A stretch of DNA of 21,518 nucleotides. It comes from Alphaproteobacteria bacterium. GTDB lineage: Bacteria; Pseudomonadota; Alphaproteobacteria; Rhizobiales; Xanthobacteraceae. Below, in pieces: positions 21,360-21,518 of this stretch. Where the stretch lies: NCBI GenBank assembly GCA_005884745.1, contig VAZU01000066.1, forward strand, positions 1 to 21,518. Reading direction: 5' to 3'. Positions within the stretch are counted from its first letter, which is position 1. Each line of letters starts with the position of its first letter. The notes beneath the pieces were generated by a model, which saw only the letters and a program-made list of their open reading frames with translations, made no database searches and had not been told where the DNA came from. The translations under genes were made by a program, and so were the position numbers.

Positions 21360-21518
21360 TGGCGCCACGTGCGGCGCGCCCAAACGAGGTTGGAACGGAT
21401 GGTCGAAGCCGTCTCGGCCGCAGCAAGGACGGGCAAGTGCCGCCGTGCCGCGCGAGCGGGCGAAATCAAGCCGCAAGAGGGACGTATCCTGGCGGTGCGA
21501 CGAGCATGCGTGCGCGAA

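Overview
The window is GC-rich and looks like a chromosome segment of an alphaproteobacterium of the Hyphomicrobiales (Rhizobiales), close to Bradyrhizobium, Rhodopseudomonas, Rhodoplanes or Pseudolabrys. The evidence is an alphaproteobacterial RNase E with a large S1-domain insertion, an aat-accC-accB-aroQ-dsbA block, a DUF2155 protein, and dispersed palindromes and GIY-YIG genes of the kind common in that order. The genus is inferred from family resemblance, not from a search.

Region 1 (1-430) is a small GIY-YIG endonuclease gene flanked by two inverted, self-palindromic repeats. Region 2 (524-8066) looks like core genome. It holds a secreted DUF2155 protein and, on the minus strand, aat, accC, accB, aroQ, a DsbA-like oxidoreductase and an M48 protease with TPR repeats, then a divergent PLP aminotransferase. 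The 5' end of accB is abnormal: it carries an exact, in-frame 54-bp copy of accC sequence and has no in-frame ATG.

Region 3 (8100-13510) is a second GIY-YIG unit in the opposite orientation, split by about 5.1 kb of foreign DNA. Codons 1-50 lie at 13305-13452 and codons 82-101 at 8152-8214. The insert holds a decayed IS5-family element and a compact plus-strand cluster: SDR, DUF899 thioredoxin-like protein, DUF2182 membrane protein, a second SDR, and an ECF-type sigma factor with a C-terminal SnoaL/NTF2-like extension. Both SDR genes are preceded by the same promoter-like motif, TGACTC-N17-CGTCCTAG, so the cluster is probably a self-contained ECF regulon.

Region 4 (13533-18495, minus strand) has a methyltransferase directly abutting a small secreted protein gene, then a RES-type toxin with an unusually long antitoxin. 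That antitoxin appears to join a complete Xre regulator to an Xre/MbcA/ParS toxin-binding antitoxin. An orphan bifunctional class II aldolase/short-chain dehydrogenase follows. Region 5 (18532-21518) is rne with a 5' leader containing a perfect 10-bp hairpin.

The observations most worth following up are the palindrome-bounded GIY-YIG unit and its interrupted copy, the duplicated ECF-type promoter, the double-HTH antitoxin and the accC-derived patch at the start of accB.
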